Origin: Bdellovibrionota bacterium
Lineage (GTDB): Bacteria; Bdellovibrionota; Bdellovibrionia; Bdellovibrionales; Bdellovibrionaceae
NCBI GenBank assembly: GCA_963170155.1
Contig: CAUJGP010000024.1
Location: 124,001 to 188,000, forward strand
Reading direction: 5' to 3'
Length of the DNA stretch: 64,000 nt
Both the position numbers and the translations under genes were made by a program. The stretch's first letter is position 1. Every line of letters begins with the position of its first letter. Of this stretch, positions 47,102-56,460 are shown piece after piece. Below the pieces are notes generated by a model, which worked only from the letters and a program-made list of their open reading frames with translations, made no database searches and was not told the origin of the DNA.

Positions 47102-47869
47102 ATGAGGATAATAACTTGGAATGTGAATGGTATTCGTGCCGTATATAAAAAAAATTTGATACCCTTTGTGCAGCGTGCAAGTGCTGATATTTTATGTCTT
47201 CAGGAAACCAAGGCACATCAAGAACAAGTGGAAACTGAATTGAAAACATTGGGGTATCCCTACTGTTATTGGTCTTCAGCAGTGAAAAAAGGATACTCTG
47301 GTGTTGCTACTTTTTGCAGTCAAGAACCTCATTCAGTTCAAACAGGAATTTCTTATCCAGATTATGAATCAGAGGGGCGCTTTGTCATCACTGAATATCC
47401 AAAATTCATACTCTATAATATTTATTTTCCCAATGGTGGTTCAGGGGATGTACGCCATCAGTTTAAACAAGGTTTTTTAAAAAGGTTATTAGAACATTTA
47501 AAGCTGCAATTAAGCCAAGGGCGACAAATCATTATGGTGGGTGATTATAATATCGCTCATAGAGACGTTGACGTGTATGATCCTATTCGGCTGGCAAAAA
47601 TCAGCGGCTTTTTGCCAGAAGAGCGAGAGTGGATGGATCAACTTCATGCACTTGGGTTTATTGATACATATCGCCATTTTAATAGTACAGAAAAAGAAAA
47701 ATATTCTTGGTGGTCTTATAAGGAATTAGCACGACCAAGCAATAGAGGTTGGAGAATTGATTATATTTCTGTAACAAAGGGTCTGGAAAAATATCTTAAG
47801 AGCGCTGATATGTGGGATCGCGTTGAGGGCTCTGACCATTGTCCAGTTGTCCTGGATCTCGATTTTTAA
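47102..47869 (+). CDS. xthA: Exodeoxyribonuclease III (AP endonuclease)
   Basis: Repair enzyme that cuts DNA 5' to abasic sites and trims 3' ends. It is 255 residues. Family marks are IITWNVNGIRAVYKK, ILCLQETKAH with the metal-binding Glu, GDYNIAHRDVDVYDP, RIDYISVT and the final EGSDHCPVVLDL with the catalytic Asp-His. AAAGGGAG precedes the ATG. It diverges from the ATP-grasp gene (55 bases) and converges with an outer-membrane-type protein. Confidence 0.96.
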   Translation: MRIITWNVNGIRAVYKKNLIPFVQRASADILCLQETKAHQEQVETELKTLGYPYCYWSSAVKKGYSGVATFCSQEPHSVQTGISYPDYESEGRFVITEYPKFILYNIYFPNGGSGDVRHQFKQGFLKRLLEHLKLQLSQGRQIIMVGDYNIAHRDVDVYDPIRLAKISGFLPEEREWMDQLHALGFIDTYRHFNSTEKEKYSWWSYKELARPSNRGWRIDYISVTKGLEKYLKSADMWDRVEGSDHCPVVLDLDF

Positions 47870-47898
47870 ATAACTTTGTAATAGGTGTGTTTACGCTC

Positions 47899-48471
47899 TT
47901 AGTAGGCAGTCATAAAACTCAGGCCTGGGTATATGAGAGCTCGCGTATAACTGACTTTAGAAAGTGTTCCTGTCTCGATGCTCTCTTTAAAATTGCTGGA
48001 GTAGTAAAATATTTTTATAGCCAGCGACATGGATTCTGTAGGCCAGAAAGCATATCCAACATCAGCTTTGATACTTGTACCCCTCAACTCTACAGCATTG
48101 GTGCCGTTATTATATTGCGCAGTGCTCTGAAAATTATAGGTAATGGTATTGAACCATGATTTTTGTTTAGTCCAGAACAATCCCAACTTTAAGCCAAAAT
48201 CACTTACTGTGTAGGTTGTCGTGTTGTTACTGGATTCATCGATAAAAGAACCTGATCCAAAACTTAACCCCCAAAGCCATGTATCTCCTTTACCCAAAAG
48301 GGTGCCAATACCAACATCATAGAGGGTGCGTGAAATTTTATTAGTTCCTGTCGTTGAGAATGTATCATTGAAAGACAGTATATTTAAATCCACAAATTGT
48401 GCTTTTAATTGTGGGGATACAAAAATAAGAGAAAGAAAAACAATTTTAAAATAAAGATGTGATCTTCGCAT
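47899..48471 (-). CDS. Small outer-membrane beta-barrel-like protein
   Basis: 190 residues. A signal peptide (FLSLIFVSPQLKAQ) is followed by alternating aromatic and small residues (TLYDVGIGTLLG, SDFGLKLGLFWTKQKSWF, YPGLSFMTAY). The chain ends in an aromatic residue, as in many outer-membrane barrels, and it is the right size for an eight-stranded barrel. I cannot assign a named family. It is probably a surface protein of a single-gene unit; a long, otherwise empty region lies upstream. Confidence 0.62.
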   Translation of the reverse strand: MRRSHLYFKIVFLSLIFVSPQLKAQFVDLNILSFNDTFSTTGTNKISRTLYDVGIGTLLGKGDTWLWGLSFGSGSFIDESSNNTTTYTVSDFGLKLGLFWTKQKSWFNTITYNFQSTAQYNNGTNAVELRGTSIKADVGYAFWPTESMSLAIKIFYYSSNFKESIETGTLSKVSYTRALIYPGLSFMTAY

Positions 48472-48857
48472 AAGAAATATTTTAATAGGAATGGGTTGGT
48501 GCGACTACCGATTTGAGGTCTGGGACCGGATGAACGTCTAGGCTTTGGCAAATCCTATTTAAAAGTGTAGCAAAATATAAATAAAAATGCCTTATATTAA
48601 AGCATAATTTATTTTTTAATTTTATGTAAGATTTCTGTTGAATTCTTTCATATCTTCTCTTTAACTGTGCCTCGACAGGGATATTTGTTTATTTAGTCGA
48701 AAATAATTGAGGGCTAGTTAATTTAAGAAAATTTAAGAAAGTGCTTGAACAGCGCTCAACTCTATGACTAAATAATTCAAATCTTACGATGAAAGATTAT
48801 AACAGAGTAAGAGATTATCCCCATCAGAATATGATGGGTGAAGGCAAGGAGGGGCAA
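48472..48857. other. Divergent intergenic region (386 bases)
   Basis: Very AT-rich region between the outer-membrane-type gene and the zinc-finger-less DksA relative. It contains a tandem copy of ATTTAAGAAA (48721-48740) and a plausible promoter: TTGAAC (48745-48750) and TAAATA (48769-48774) with an 18-base spacer. The coding frame of the next gene is open from 48789, but the strong binding site at 48846 makes the later start far likelier. Confidence 0.5.
48745..48774 (+). promoter_or_regulatory. Possible promoter of the DksA-like gene
   Basis: -35 TTGAAC and -10 TAAATA with an 18-base spacer, just downstream of the duplicated ATTTAAGAAA. The predicted transcript would have a leader of about 75 bases before ATG 48858. 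Confidence 0.4.
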
Positions 48858-49226
48858 ATGTCGCAAATACCTGAGAGTATTTTGAAAGAGTGTCGAAGTA
48901 AGCTTGTACAAGCAAAAGCCGAATTACTCAATCGTGTCAGGGAAGCGCGCTTTGATATGAATGCTGACGAAAAGGGTGGTGATGAAGCTGATCAAACCAT
49001 TCGCGTTTTAGCTGAGGTTGAAGCTCTGTCTATGCATGAAAGGTTGAGACAACAACTTTTTGAAATTGAAAATGCACTTGCTCGTATTGAAAATGGAACT
49101 TACGGTGTTTGTGAAGAGACAGAAGAGATGATTGAGTTTGAACGTCTTAAAGCTATTCCATGGACACGCTTGAGCATCGAGGGAGCTGAAATCCGCGAAA
49201 GCATTACAAAGCGTTATGCTCGATAA
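48858..49226 (+). CDS. DksA/TraR-family protein lacking the zinc finger
   Basis: 122 residues. AAGGAGG (48846-48852) fixes the start at ATG 48858. The coiled-coil part (LLNRVREARFDMNADEKGGDEADQTI) and the late ALARIENGTYGVCEETEE correspond to DksA/TraR proteins, which bind the RNA polymerase secondary channel. In normal members the last part holds four Cys (CxxC-n-CxxC). Here only one Cys remains and the second pair is absent (FERLKAIPWTRLSIEG). Some DksA relatives work without zinc, so this may be a redox-independent variant. A second, canonical copy is at 61599. Ends 1 base before a perfect palindrome. Confidence 0.85.
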   Translation: MSQIPESILKECRSKLVQAKAELLNRVREARFDMNADEKGGDEADQTIRVLAEVEALSMHERLRQQLFEIENALARIENGTYGVCEETEEMIEFERLKAIPWTRLSIEGAEIRESITKRYAR

Positions 49227-49227
49227 T

Positions 49228-49261
49228 TTGTGTGAAATTGTTTATAAACAATTTCACACAA
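49228..49261. terminator. Perfect 34-bp palindrome between convergent genes
   Basis: TTGTGTGAAATTGTTTA followed directly by its exact reverse complement, with no loop bases, placed between the ends of two convergent genes. It can act as a terminator stem for both strands, although no long U-run follows on either side. A binding site for a dimeric protein is the alternative. Confidence 0.6.
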
Positions 49262-49284
49262 TAAACTTATAATAATTTTTAATT

Positions 49285-49695
49285 CTACGCTGCTTTTTTA
49301 TCAACGATACGATCAAAAGCGGGATACAATGTTGATTCTTCTCTGTGAATGCGTGAACGCAAAACAGAAATTATATTACCGATATCTTTGGCAAATTCAA
49401 CTCCATCGCCACCTTTTTCCCATTTTGTGAAAAAATCAATCGCAGTTTTAGAAATTTTATCCATATCCGCAGCAAATGTATCAAGAGTTGATTTTAAATT
49501 TTTATCGTTAGTTGCCGCTTTTTTAAGTTCTGGATATAAAAATGTATCTTCTTTTTTCAAATGAGCTAAAAGAGCTGCTTTCGAAGTATTTAAAAGTTGT
49601 AAACCTTCTTTTGTTGGTCCTTTTGCTAAGGCATTAGATAAAACTTGCGCTAATTTTTCATGATCACTTTTTAGTTCATCAACTAATTTAGACAT
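49285..49695 (-). CDS. Hemerythrin HHE-domain protein
   Basis: 136 residues, a single four-helix bundle. Iron ligands are readable in order: SDHEKLAQ (first His), LLAHLKKEDTFLYPEL (His, Glu), and RIHREESTLYPAF (His, Glu). Such proteins bind oxygen or nitric oxide or serve in iron-sulfur repair. It is soluble, with no signal peptide. It is a single gene with AGGAGA before the ATG, converging with the DksA-like gene across the palindrome. The specific ligand role is not deducible. Confidence 0.88.
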   Translation of the reverse strand: MSKLVDELKSDHEKLAQVLSNALAKGPTKEGLQLLNTSKAALLAHLKKEDTFLYPELKKAATNDKNLKSTLDTFAADMDKISKTAIDFFTKWEKGGDGVEFAKDIGNIISVLRSRIHREESTLYPAFDRIVDKKAA

Positions 49696-49952
49696 GTACT
49701 CTCCTTATAATTAGAAATATGACTGATTTAAACGAGCCTTTTTTTGTTCGGCCCTTTATGTGGAATACTTGAGGCTGGTTATTAAGAAAATAAAATGATT
49801 AAAGTTTGAAATAGATCATTTTTGTTAAACTTATAGACTCAAGTCCTTTTAAAATAGATTCAAATTTAAATGAATGAAGGTGTAATTTCTTTATACGGCG
49901 GTCAAGCTGAAGGGAAGGAAGGCTTTAAGGATCCCTGAAATAGTTTTCTCAT

Positions 49953-50864
49953 TTAATCTGACAGGACTTTAGAATGATGCTGAAAACGTTGCTTGAATTG
50001 GCACTTTTGACAGAGGGGTTCGATGGCTACTTGATTTTTAAAACCTTGAATAATGCCTTGAGCCCGTGGCGTAGCTAGAATAGCTTTTAAATCCACCTCA
50101 AAAATAGAACCCAATGAAATGACGGCCTCTTTGTCCAGACAGCAGGGAACAACAGTTCCTTCTGTTAAAATAGCAAGCTGACTGCTAAGGCCATAGCAAA
50201 AACCATCTGAAGCTTGATGAGGAGAGTTTAAACTTGGCCATTCAAATTGAGTATCAAAATGTAATTTGATATGGCGATCAAGGCGATAGGATTTTTGAGT
50301 TTTGACGTTAAGTTGGTGTGGCAGTTCTGGATTGGAGAATAAAGACTCAAGGGCATCGTAAACAATTTTATTTTTGGAAGTTAATTCAGCATCAAAACCT
50401 TGAAGGTTCCAGAGGCGAAAATTAATAAAAGCATCTGGATTTTGAGAAATGAATCTTTTGGAAAAATCCACCAAGGATTGCAAGTAAATTGTAATGTCTT
50501 TATTTGGAAAATTATCGAAAAAACTATGAATGCTAAAATTGATTTGTTTAATAATGCTGGTGTTATAAGAAGGCAGTTGAATTAAGCTGTCTTGATAACG
50601 ATTGAGCAAAATGCCATTGCTGGTTAAAATAAGAGGCATAGACTCTTCATGGAGAATGTGGAGAAATTCTTGGAATTGAGGATGCGCAAGAGGTTCTCCC
50701 ATAACATGGAGAGTGACAGCACGAGCATGGTGCTTTACGTTTTGAATGACATGCCGGAACTGTGCCGGTGCCATTATTTTTTTAGGTCGTAAAACTTCTG
50801 GGCAAAAGCTGCATTTCAAATTGCAGACATTGCTAATTTCAATATAGATACGATCAAACAACAT
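49953..50864 (-). CDS. Radical SAM/SPASM protein
   Basis: 303 residues. N-terminal radical SAM cluster Cys14, Cys18 and Cys21 (CNLKCSFC), with MGEPLAHPQF as the SAM contact. The C-terminal region has SPASM-type cysteines (GFCYG, VVPCCLD, PLCQKCQF), which bind one or two extra clusters. SPASM enzymes modify peptides, proteins or cofactors. No small precursor peptide or protease lies next to it, so its substrate is open. The start ATG at 50864 is accepted because the cluster motif follows directly, as is usual. Confidence 0.88.
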   Translation of the reverse strand: MLFDRIYIEISNVCNLKCSFCPEVLRPKKIMAPAQFRHVIQNVKHHARAVTLHVMGEPLAHPQFQEFLHILHEESMPLILTSNGILLNRYQDSLIQLPSYNTSIIKQINFSIHSFFDNFPNKDITIYLQSLVDFSKRFISQNPDAFINFRLWNLQGFDAELTSKNKIVYDALESLFSNPELPHQLNVKTQKSYRLDRHIKLHFDTQFEWPSLNSPHQASDGFCYGLSSQLAILTEGTVVPCCLDKEAVISLGSIFEVDLKAILATPRAQGIIQGFKNQVAIEPLCQKCQFKQRFQHHSKVLSD

Positions 50865-50921
50865 TGAGATACAGTTGTTTCAATAATTGATTTTTAAAAA
50901 ATACCGTTAACAAATATTTTT

Positions 50922-51290
50922 TCACCGAGTTTGACTTTTTTGAAACTTATAAGTGTATTCTACCGTTGTCGTTGTGAATTTAGGCGATTTTGGAAATTTC
51001 ATTGTTCTAAGGTGTTCAATAAGGAGAGTATTGACGCTTTCATTATGAAGAGTGTCATGTTCGATGCGGATATCTTGAGTTTCACCTTTGTCATTGATGC
51101 TCCACTGAAGCGTAATATTAGCTTCATTAATGTGGTCTAAAGAAACCATACGACTGAGTTCGGTAGGCAAAGAACCTCTATTTTGAAGGTAGTAGTCCAC
51201 AGCAACTTGAGCGTCAGCACCTCGCTTATGAGTTATTGCGCATCCGGCCATTAAAGAAACACTGAGAGAAATAAGTAATATTATCTTCAT
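50922..51290 (-). CDS. Small lipoprotein with AgmX/TonB-C-like domain
   Basis: 122 residues from ATG 51290, chosen because it begins a good lipoprotein signal (MKIILLISLSVSLMAGC, Cys17). The mature part VTLQWSIN-type strand (ITLQWSINDKGETQDIRIEHD) and SVNTLLIEHLRTMKFPKSP resemble the C-terminal domain of AgmX/PglI and TonB proteins, which ends in a similar helix-strand unit. Here it is anchored by a lipid rather than linked to a transmembrane energy-coupling part. Divergent from icd by 75 bases. The domain call is moderate. Confidence 0.6.
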   Translation of the reverse strand: MKIILLISLSVSLMAGCAITHKRGADAQVAVDYYLQNRGSLPTELSRMVSLDHINEANITLQWSINDKGETQDIRIEHDTLHNESVNTLLIEHLRTMKFPKSPKFTTTTVEYTYKFQKSQTR

Positions 51291-51365
51291 GTAAAACCTT
51301 TCACTGATTGAATCATTGCTTGGTTCTGTAGTACAGTATTCCCTAAAATAATTAAAGGGGTGTTT

Positions 51366-52592
51366 ATGAAAAAAATAAAAGTGTCGCAGCCAGTTGTAGA
51401 ACTGGATGGCGATGAGATGACGCGGATTATTTGGAAAAAAATCAAAGAAAAGTATATTTATCCGTATTTGGATATCGACATTAAATATTTTGATTTGGGA
51501 ATGGAATATAGAGATAAAACTGAAGATCGCGTTACGGTTGAGGCGGCAGAGGCCATCAAGAAGTATCAAGTGGGCATTAAGTGCGCAACCATTACTCCTG
51601 ATGAAGCTCGTGTCAAAGAGTTTAACTTGAAGAAAATGTGGAAATCCCCCAATGGCACTATTCGAAACATTCTGGATGGGACTGTGTTTCGTGAGCCGAT
51701 CATTATGAAAAACATTCCTCGATTAGTACCCAACTGGACAGCACCTATTTGTATTGGTCGCCACGCTTTTGGAGATCAGTACCGAGCCACAGATATTGTA
51801 ACAAAAGGCCCAGGCAAACTCACCATGACTTTTGAGCCCACTAATGGCGGTCCGATTCAGCAGTATGAAGTTTATCAGTTTGATGGTGATGGTGTTGCTA
51901 TGACGATGTATAACACCGATGAATCTATTAAAGGTTTTGCACGGTCGTGTTTTAACTTGGCCCTTCAAAAAAAATGGCCCCTTTATTTTTCTAGTAAAAA
52001 TACTATTCTTAAAAAGTATGATGGTCGATTTAAAGATATTTTTGAAGAATTATATAAAGCCGAATTTAAAACTCAGTTTGAATCCGCTGGGATTACCTAC
52101 GAACATCGGCTCATCGATGACATGGTGGCGAGTGCCCTTAAGTGGAACGGCAATTTTGTGTGGGCCTGTAAAAACTATGATGGTGATGTTCAATCGGATA
52201 CTGTGGCCCAAGGCTTTGGATCTTTAGGCTTGATGACTTCTGTTTTGATCACACCAGATGGAAAAACCATGGAGTCCGAGGCGGCCCATGGGACGGTGAC
52301 TCGTCATTACCGTCTTCACCAGCAAGGGAAGCCTACGTCCACTAACCCCATCGCTTCTATTTTTGCATGGACAAGAGGGCTCGCTTTTAGAGGAAAATTA
52401 GACTCCAATCAGGAGTTGATTAATTTTTCCAATACCTTGGAACAAGCTTGTATTAAAACAGTTGAATCAGGAAAGATGACAAAGGATTTAGCTGTTTGTA
52501 TCCATGGTGATAAGGTGAGCGACAAAGATTATCTCACTACAGAGCAATTCATGGATGCCATTGATTCTCAACTCAAAGAGATGTTGGGTTAA
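51366..52592 (+). CDS. icd: NADP-dependent isocitrate dehydrogenase, eukaryotic-like type
   Basis: Citric acid cycle enzyme making 2-oxoglutarate and NADPH. It is 408 residues from ATG 51366, chosen because AAAGGGG (51354-51360) sits 5 bases before it; a GTG at 51360 falls inside that site. The sequence ([52 protein letters not shown]) matches the homodimeric subfamily shared with eukaryotic cytosolic/mitochondrial IDH, not the E. coli type. It converges with the SprT-like gene, leaving only 2 bases between stop codons and no terminator. Confidence 0.96.
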   Translation: MKKIKVSQPVVELDGDEMTRIIWKKIKEKYIYPYLDIDIKYFDLGMEYRDKTEDRVTVEAAEAIKKYQVGIKCATITPDEARVKEFNLKKMWKSPNGTIRNILDGTVFREPIIMKNIPRLVPNWTAPICIGRHAFGDQYRATDIVTKGPGKLTMTFEPTNGGPIQQYEVYQFDGDGVAMTMYNTDESIKGFARSCFNLALQKKWPLYFSSKNTILKKYDGRFKDIFEELYKAEFKTQFESAGITYEHRLIDDMVASALKWNGNFVWACKNYDGDVQSDTVAQGFGSLGLMTSVLITPDGKTMESEAAHGTVTRHYRLHQQGKPTSTNPIASIFAWTRGLAFRGKLDSNQELINFSNTLEQACIKTVESGKMTKDLAVCIHGDKVSDKDYLTTEQFMDAIDSQLKEMLG

Positions 52593-52594
52593 TT

Positions 52595-53785
52595 TCATGG
52601 GAGCTTCTCCACAGAAAGAAAAAGTTTCTTGGAGAAGCCAAGGAGAGATCCTCCACCATTGGAAGGCCCTGACTTTTCAAGGCCTTTGTGAATGATAATA
52701 TGTTTTCCATCAGCGAGGCCTTGCTCAAAGGTGCTACCATAAACACGATTGGAGCCTCGCTTTTTTCGAGAGAGGTTAGGATACTTGCGGGCAATAAAAA
52801 GAGAAAGAGCTGGGTCTTCTTCAAGCTTTGCAAGGGCTTTGGTGGTTTCAGGATCAGTAAGATTTGTGCGTCGGGTAGTTTTACTCGAGCGTAATTTGGC
52901 GTCGAATCCATGAAGAAGGCCTAATTGAAAAGAGCGTTTGTGTTTTCCTTTTTGTTGGTGAAGGCGAGCATACTGGAGCCAAAGTTCCTCAACAGTGCGA
53001 TTGAGAAAATGAAAAATATATTCTGCAATCAGTAAATTTTCTTTAGTTCCAAAGATTTCCAAAGTGTTGAAACGACGGTTGGTCAGAGGTTCATAAACAT
53101 CAGAGTGAATGACTTCTACAAAATAATGTTCCGTTAAAATAGATGAAATTATGGAGTATTGGATTTTTGTTTTCGAACTCTTGAGGTTAATAATAAGATA
53201 ATGATAGTGATGAAGGTCACTTTTTTTCTGAATGCGCTGGATATTGTATTTTTCGTAGAGTTCATTCACTTTTTCCATCGCAGCAACAGCTTCATTCTGA
53301 TGATTTGACTGAGCAAGGGAGAGAAGTTTTTCAATCTTCTCCATCAATCGTTGGCCTTCAGGATCAATATCCCTAGCGGTGGACGCAAGATTTTTTGCAC
53401 TTTCAAAATCGATTTCATTCATAGGGATCTCTGATTGGGCTCGTTGAAACCGAGGATCAACGCTGAGATCTTGGCAAAATTTTTTAAAGATAGGGCCGTG
53501 TCCGGTCTCATTGTATCCTCGGTCGGTAACAAGTTGATGGGCAATCTCATGCTTTAAAATTTCCAGCACGATAGGCCAGGAGTGAGAATGAATGAGAGTG
53601 TGAGAAAATTTCATTTCTCGGAGAAGAGGATCCCATTGCCCCAGAAAGCCAACCACATTCACGATTTTGAATTGTGGGCGGGCCAACTTCAATTTAAATC
53701 GCCAATTGATAGCATCATACTCTTTTTGAAGCTGATGTTGCCACATTTGAATTAAATAATAATGAGGAGGCTCTGAATGAAGCAT
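52595..53785 (-). CDS. SprT-like zinc protease fused to DUF2786
   Basis: 396 residues in three parts. Residues 1-110 are a SprT-like metallopeptidase with HEIAH (His79, Glu80, His83) and a third ligand His96 in TGHGPIF; SprT/Spartan domains can cleave DNA-protein crosslinks in other organisms. Residues of about 140-230 resemble DUF2786 (RLMEKIEKLLSLAQS, AMEKVNELYEKYNI). The C-terminal 170 residues are basic (RSSKTTRRTN, LSRKKRG) and end in a Gly-rich tail. It lies 44 bases downstream of the M16 gene stop on the same strand side. The repair role is an inference from the family. Confidence 0.82.
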   Translation of the reverse strand: MLHSEPPHYYLIQMWQHQLQKEYDAINWRFKLKLARPQFKIVNVVGFLGQWDPLLREMKFSHTLIHSHSWPIVLEILKHEIAHQLVTDRGYNETGHGPIFKKFCQDLSVDPRFQRAQSEIPMNEIDFESAKNLASTARDIDPEGQRLMEKIEKLLSLAQSNHQNEAVAAMEKVNELYEKYNIQRIQKKSDLHHYHYLIINLKSSKTKIQYSIISSILTEHYFVEVIHSDVYEPLTNRRFNTLEIFGTKENLLIAEYIFHFLNRTVEELWLQYARLHQQKGKHKRSFQLGLLHGFDAKLRSSKTTRRTNLTDPETTKALAKLEEDPALSLFIARKYPNLSRKKRGSNRVYGSTFEQGLADGKHIIIHKGLEKSGPSNGGGSLLGFSKKLFLSVEKLP

Positions 53786-53829
53786 AGAGCCTTCTTAGCT
53801 GTTTTATTCCTAAATTGAAAAGCTTTTTT

Positions 53830-56445
53830 TCAATTCAAATTGGGATTAGGACCAACCGTGCAAATGGTGGGAACTTGAGAAAAAATCTCACGGGCTACCC
53901 GTTGAATATCCTGTGGTGTCACTGAGAGGTATTTTTTCTCCATTTCAAAAGCTTCGTTAATATCCAAATCATAGAGAGCATCAAATAAAATTAGAGAGTT
54001 CACGTAACTGGTTTTTTGCATTTCGATATGGTGACGACCAATGGTATATTTCTGTGCTTTTTGGAGTTCCGCCGCTGTAACAGGTTCATGAATAAGACGT
54101 TGAAATTCTTCAATGAGCATATTGATGGCTTTTTCTGTTTTTTCAGGCGAGCAGCCGATATAGGCGCCAAAGTAGCCTGTTTCAATACCTTCCATATGAA
54201 TGGGACCCACCGAGTACGCGAGAGAGTTTTTATCTCTTAATTCGAGAAAAAGTCGCCCTCCTTGTCCGGAGAGGATGCTGTCAATCAAGTGGAGTGTATA
54301 GCGATGGGGGCTTTTGAGAGAAAGGCCAGGAAAGCCAATGGCGATATGGGTTTGTTCTCGATTTAAAACTTGGTGATGAGTGGTTGGTTCCAGAGGGTGG
54401 CGAGGTGTGAATGTCTTGGAGAATCGTTCTCCTTGCGGTAGTTGAGAGGAGAGAGATTGTAATTGGTTTTTCCAAAAATCAGGATCAATATTGCCACTGA
54501 TAGAGATTACTAAATTGTTAGGATTTGCTATTTTATTCCAATAACTCTTCAGGTCTTCCATTTTCACCTGTTCTACGCTGTCTTCTGTACCCATCAAGTT
54601 AAATTGATAAGGATGGCCCTGAAACAGAATTTCTTCTAGTTTTAGAATGGCTCTTTGCGCGCCTTTGTCGTTGCGACTTTGAATTTGATGAGTGAGGACA
54701 GACTTTTCTCTCATAAGGATAGACTCTTGAAAAGACGGGCGCGTGAGTATTTTGGCCCAAAGCTTTCCGCATTCCTTTTCAAAAGGTTTCAGGAAGTCGG
54801 AATTAAGCCCGATGGAATTACGTCCGGAAAAAGAACCTATAGCTGCGGCCCTGGAGTCAAAGAATTGGTAGATGTCCATTTCTTTCATATTGTCGAGATC
54901 ACCAATCCAAGATCGTGAGAGAAGTTCAGTGATGGAGCGACGATCACTGGGTTCTGCTCGAAGCCCGCCAGCAAATGCCGCTTTTACGGAGATCAGCGGT
55001 GATTCAGTGATTTTTCTCAATAAGAGAGTAGCACCTGAGGGTAATTGCAGTCTTTCTGTTTCAGAAACACTGCTTTTCAAAGGAATCTTGCGGAGGCCTT
55101 TGCTGGGTTTAATTTTTTTAGGAGATGATTTCAGAACTTGGGCGACCGTTGGTTCTTTTTTCAAAGAGCCTTGAAAGGCTTTCAGTAGAGAAGTGAATTG
55201 CTTTTTTGTTTTTGCAGACTCTTGAGCAAGGGAAACAAACGTAAGTGCTTGGGGTTGAAGCCATTTTCGGGCAGCGACTAAAAGATCTTTTGGGGATAGC
55301 TTTTGCACTTGATCGAGGTATTTTTCAAAATGCCCCGGATCTTTGAAAAGAAATTCCCAAGTTCCTAAGCTTCTCGATAACCCATCAACGGTTTCCAGAG
55401 AAAAGTACTGGTCACTTTCAATATTGATTTTTACTTTTTTGAGCTCTTCTTCAGTAACTAATTGAGTACGAACTTCTTGGAGAGCCTTTACAACTTCGAG
55501 CATCATGTCATTAAATTGTTCCTGTTTAAAGGTTCCGGATATTAAAAACATCCCTGCGTCCTTGGGGCTATAAACGCTGGCACCAATGGAATTGGCGAGA
55601 TGTTTTTCAATACGAAGACGGTGAACAAGACGTGAACTGTCCCCTTGTCCCAGAATCATTGCAAGGGCTTCAAGAGCTGGAATGTCTTTATGGGTTGCTG
55701 CAGGTATTCTGAAGCCGATGTGAAAAAAATCATCTTGAAAAGAAGATTTTTGCACTTTTATGCGAGAATTCTTTTGAAGAGGCTCTTGAGGCCTTTTGAC
55801 AGTTCGGAATTTATGAATATCCCTCGTTTCGAAAATTTTCAGTTGTTTTTGGAGCTCTTTGCTAGAGACATTCCCAGCGACGACTAAGAACATATTACGG
55901 GGGTGATAGCGTCCTTCGAAATAAGATTTGAGAGTTTTAATGGGAACCTTTTGAATGATTTTTTCGTACCCAATGACAGGAATTCCGTAGGGATGTTTTT
56001 GGTAGACTGTTGAAAACAGTAATTGACTAGCCACTCGTCCCGGAGAATCCAAGCCTCGTTTGATTTCTTCAATCACGACCTCTCGCTCATTATTGACTTC
56101 TATGGGATCAAAATTTGGACAGGATGTCATTTCATGGATGACTTTAAGGGCTGTACTGGTTTCGCTGGAAGGCATTGTCACATAGTAAACAGTTTGATCA
56201 AAGGAGGTATAGGCGTTGAGCTCACCTCCGCTGCCTTCAACGGTTTTGGCGATTTCCCCTACTTTGAAACTAGGGGTTCCTTTAAAGACAAGGTGTTCAA
56301 TAAAGTGACTGATTCCTTGTTCGGAAGGCTTTTCGTCGGCACTCCCCGTACGCACCCACATCTGTACGGAAATCACAGGGGATTTGTGGCTTTCAATAAA
56401 AAGTACATTAAGACCATTTTTCAGTTGAATTTTTTTATACTTCAC
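53830..56445 (-). CDS. M16-family zinc peptidase, double domain
   Basis: 871 residues from GTG 56445 (GGGAG 9 bases upstream); the longer start ATG 56484 would lie inside hemW. The N-terminal half holds the inverted zinc motif HFIEH (His47, Glu50, His51) and GGELNAYTSFDQTVYY with the third ligand. The second half (from about residue 470) repeats the fold without the motif, as in pitrilysin-type two-half enzymes. No signal peptide is visible, so it may be cytoplasmic. M16 peptidases degrade peptides or processing remnants; the substrate is unknown. Confidence 0.9.
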   Translation of the reverse strand: MKYKKIQLKNGLNVLFIESHKSPVISVQMWVRTGSADEKPSEQGISHFIEHLVFKGTPSFKVGEIAKTVEGSGGELNAYTSFDQTVYYVTMPSSETSTALKVIHEMTSCPNFDPIEVNNEREVVIEEIKRGLDSPGRVASQLLFSTVYQKHPYGIPVIGYEKIIQKVPIKTLKSYFEGRYHPRNMFLVVAGNVSSKELQKQLKIFETRDIHKFRTVKRPQEPLQKNSRIKVQKSSFQDDFFHIGFRIPAATHKDIPALEALAMILGQGDSSRLVHRLRIEKHLANSIGASVYSPKDAGMFLISGTFKQEQFNDMMLEVVKALQEVRTQLVTEEELKKVKINIESDQYFSLETVDGLSRSLGTWEFLFKDPGHFEKYLDQVQKLSPKDLLVAARKWLQPQALTFVSLAQESAKTKKQFTSLLKAFQGSLKKEPTVAQVLKSSPKKIKPSKGLRKIPLKSSVSETERLQLPSGATLLLRKITESPLISVKAAFAGGLRAEPSDRRSITELLSRSWIGDLDNMKEMDIYQFFDSRAAAIGSFSGRNSIGLNSDFLKPFEKECGKLWAKILTRPSFQESILMREKSVLTHQIQSRNDKGAQRAILKLEEILFQGHPYQFNLMGTEDSVEQVKMEDLKSYWNKIANPNNLVISISGNIDPDFWKNQLQSLSSQLPQGERFSKTFTPRHPLEPTTHHQVLNREQTHIAIGFPGLSLKSPHRYTLHLIDSILSGQGGRLFLELRDKNSLAYSVGPIHMEGIETGYFGAYIGCSPEKTEKAINMLIEEFQRLIHEPVTAAELQKAQKYTIGRHHIEMQKTSYVNSLILFDALYDLDINEAFEMEKKYLSVTPQDIQRVAREIFSQVPTICTVGPNPNLN

Positions 56446-56460
56446 TTGAGAAGACTCCCA

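Noticed and set aside
48721-48740. Tandem ATTTAAGAAA as the start of an iteron array or origin
   Set aside because: There are only two copies, in AT-rich promoter sequence, with no DnaA-type boxes that I can see nearby.
51320-51349. TTGGTT/TAAAAT promoter for icd
   Set aside because: The spacing is acceptable, but transcription would begin inside the AAAGGGG ribosome binding site, so it is unlikely to be the working promoter.
56023-56460. 146-codon upstream extension of the hemW frame
   Set aside because: It is antisense to the conserved zinc-site region of the M16 peptidase, and HemW proteins begin right at the MAFGIYVHIPYC segment.
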